DNA of 51,431 bases, from the NCBI GenBank assembly GCA_900772575.1, contig CAAHEN010000247.1:1-51431 (forward strand), given 5' to 3'. The notes below the pieces were generated by a model. That model saw nothing but the letters and a program-made list of their open reading frames with translations. It did not search any database and was not told the origin of the DNA. Both the position numbers and the translations under genes were made by a program. The stretch comes from Bacteroidaceae bacterium (GTDB lineage Bacteria; Bacteroidota; Bacteroidia; Bacteroidales; Bacteroidaceae). Below are positions 51,404 to 51,431 of the stretch, in pieces; position 1 is the first letter of the stretch, and every line of letters starts with the position of its first letter.

Positions 51404-51431
51404 CTTGTCATGTGGGGCTTGTCATGTGGGG
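51404..51431. repeat. Tandem 14-bp repeat at the window edge
   Basis: CTTGTCATGTGGGG occurs twice in a row (51404-51417 and 51418-51431), directly before the cdd start codon, and is cut by the window end. More copies may follow. Confidence 0.7.

Noticed and set aside
1..51431. CRISPR arrays, insertion sequences, prophage or conjugative elements
   Set aside because: No regularly spaced repeats, transposase, integrase or phage gene was seen in the window.

Overview
The window is a chromosomal segment of a Bacteroidota, most likely a Prevotellaceae-type Bacteroidales with fairly GC-rich DNA. The main reasons are promoters of the Bacteroidota form (TAnnTTTG at -7), scarce Shine-Dalgarno sequences, and lineage-typical genes: DUF4421, DUF4296, DUF1460, class III fructose-bisphosphatase, a zinc-ribbon-less DksA-like protein and ABC-F. 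Apart from the intergenic repeats it reads as core genome. I see no phage, integrase, transposase, CRISPR array, rRNA or tRNA.

Layout. 1-567 is non-coding, with one copy of a dispersed repeat and two strong hairpins. 568-3637 (minus) is a cell-division/RNA-decay operon (hypothetical, coiled coil, zapA, rny). 3773-8777 (minus) holds folC, then dnaJ, grpE and an ABC-F ATPase. 8983-12336 (minus) holds an EEP-family hydrolase, rlmH, a zinc-ribbon coiled-coil protein and a Nif3-like protein. 12337-12971 is non-coding and carries the second repeat copy. A divergent promoter pair at about 14000 separates a membrane protein (minus) from a plus-strand run: oxidoreductase, DUF4421, UDG-like protein, nth, htpG and a DUF1460 lipoprotein. 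After a glycosyltransferase (minus), a small winged-helix gene (plus) and a lipoprotein (minus) comes a long plus-strand run: ileS, dksA-like, lspA, DUF4296, a small gene, mlaE, mlaF, then a umuD-like/umuC pair. From 33244 to the end everything is on the minus strand: the ribosomal operon rplM-rpsI-rpsB-tsf, tamB-like, sdaA, class III fbp, three secreted glycoside hydrolases (GH20, GH35, tandem GH43) and cdd.

The most interesting points are these. (1) The UmuD-like protein has the length of LexA and carries an N-terminal ribbon-helix-helix-like segment in front of a complete self-cleaving S24 peptidase. A perfect 9-bp inverted repeat lies against its promoter, suggesting an autoregulated SOS-type switch not built on the LexA winged helix. 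(2) A repeat of about 165 bp occurs in two diverged copies on opposite strands (76-240 and 12526-12694), each downstream of a promoter-like box. (3) IleRS carries G-x-H-H in place of the class I HxGH signature, the form linked to mupirocin hyper-resistance in IleRS2 enzymes. (4) The tamB-like gene lacks a usable start for its N-terminal membrane anchor unless a frameshift is assumed. (5) The rplM operon has a nested stem-loop at the predicted 5' end of its mRNA.
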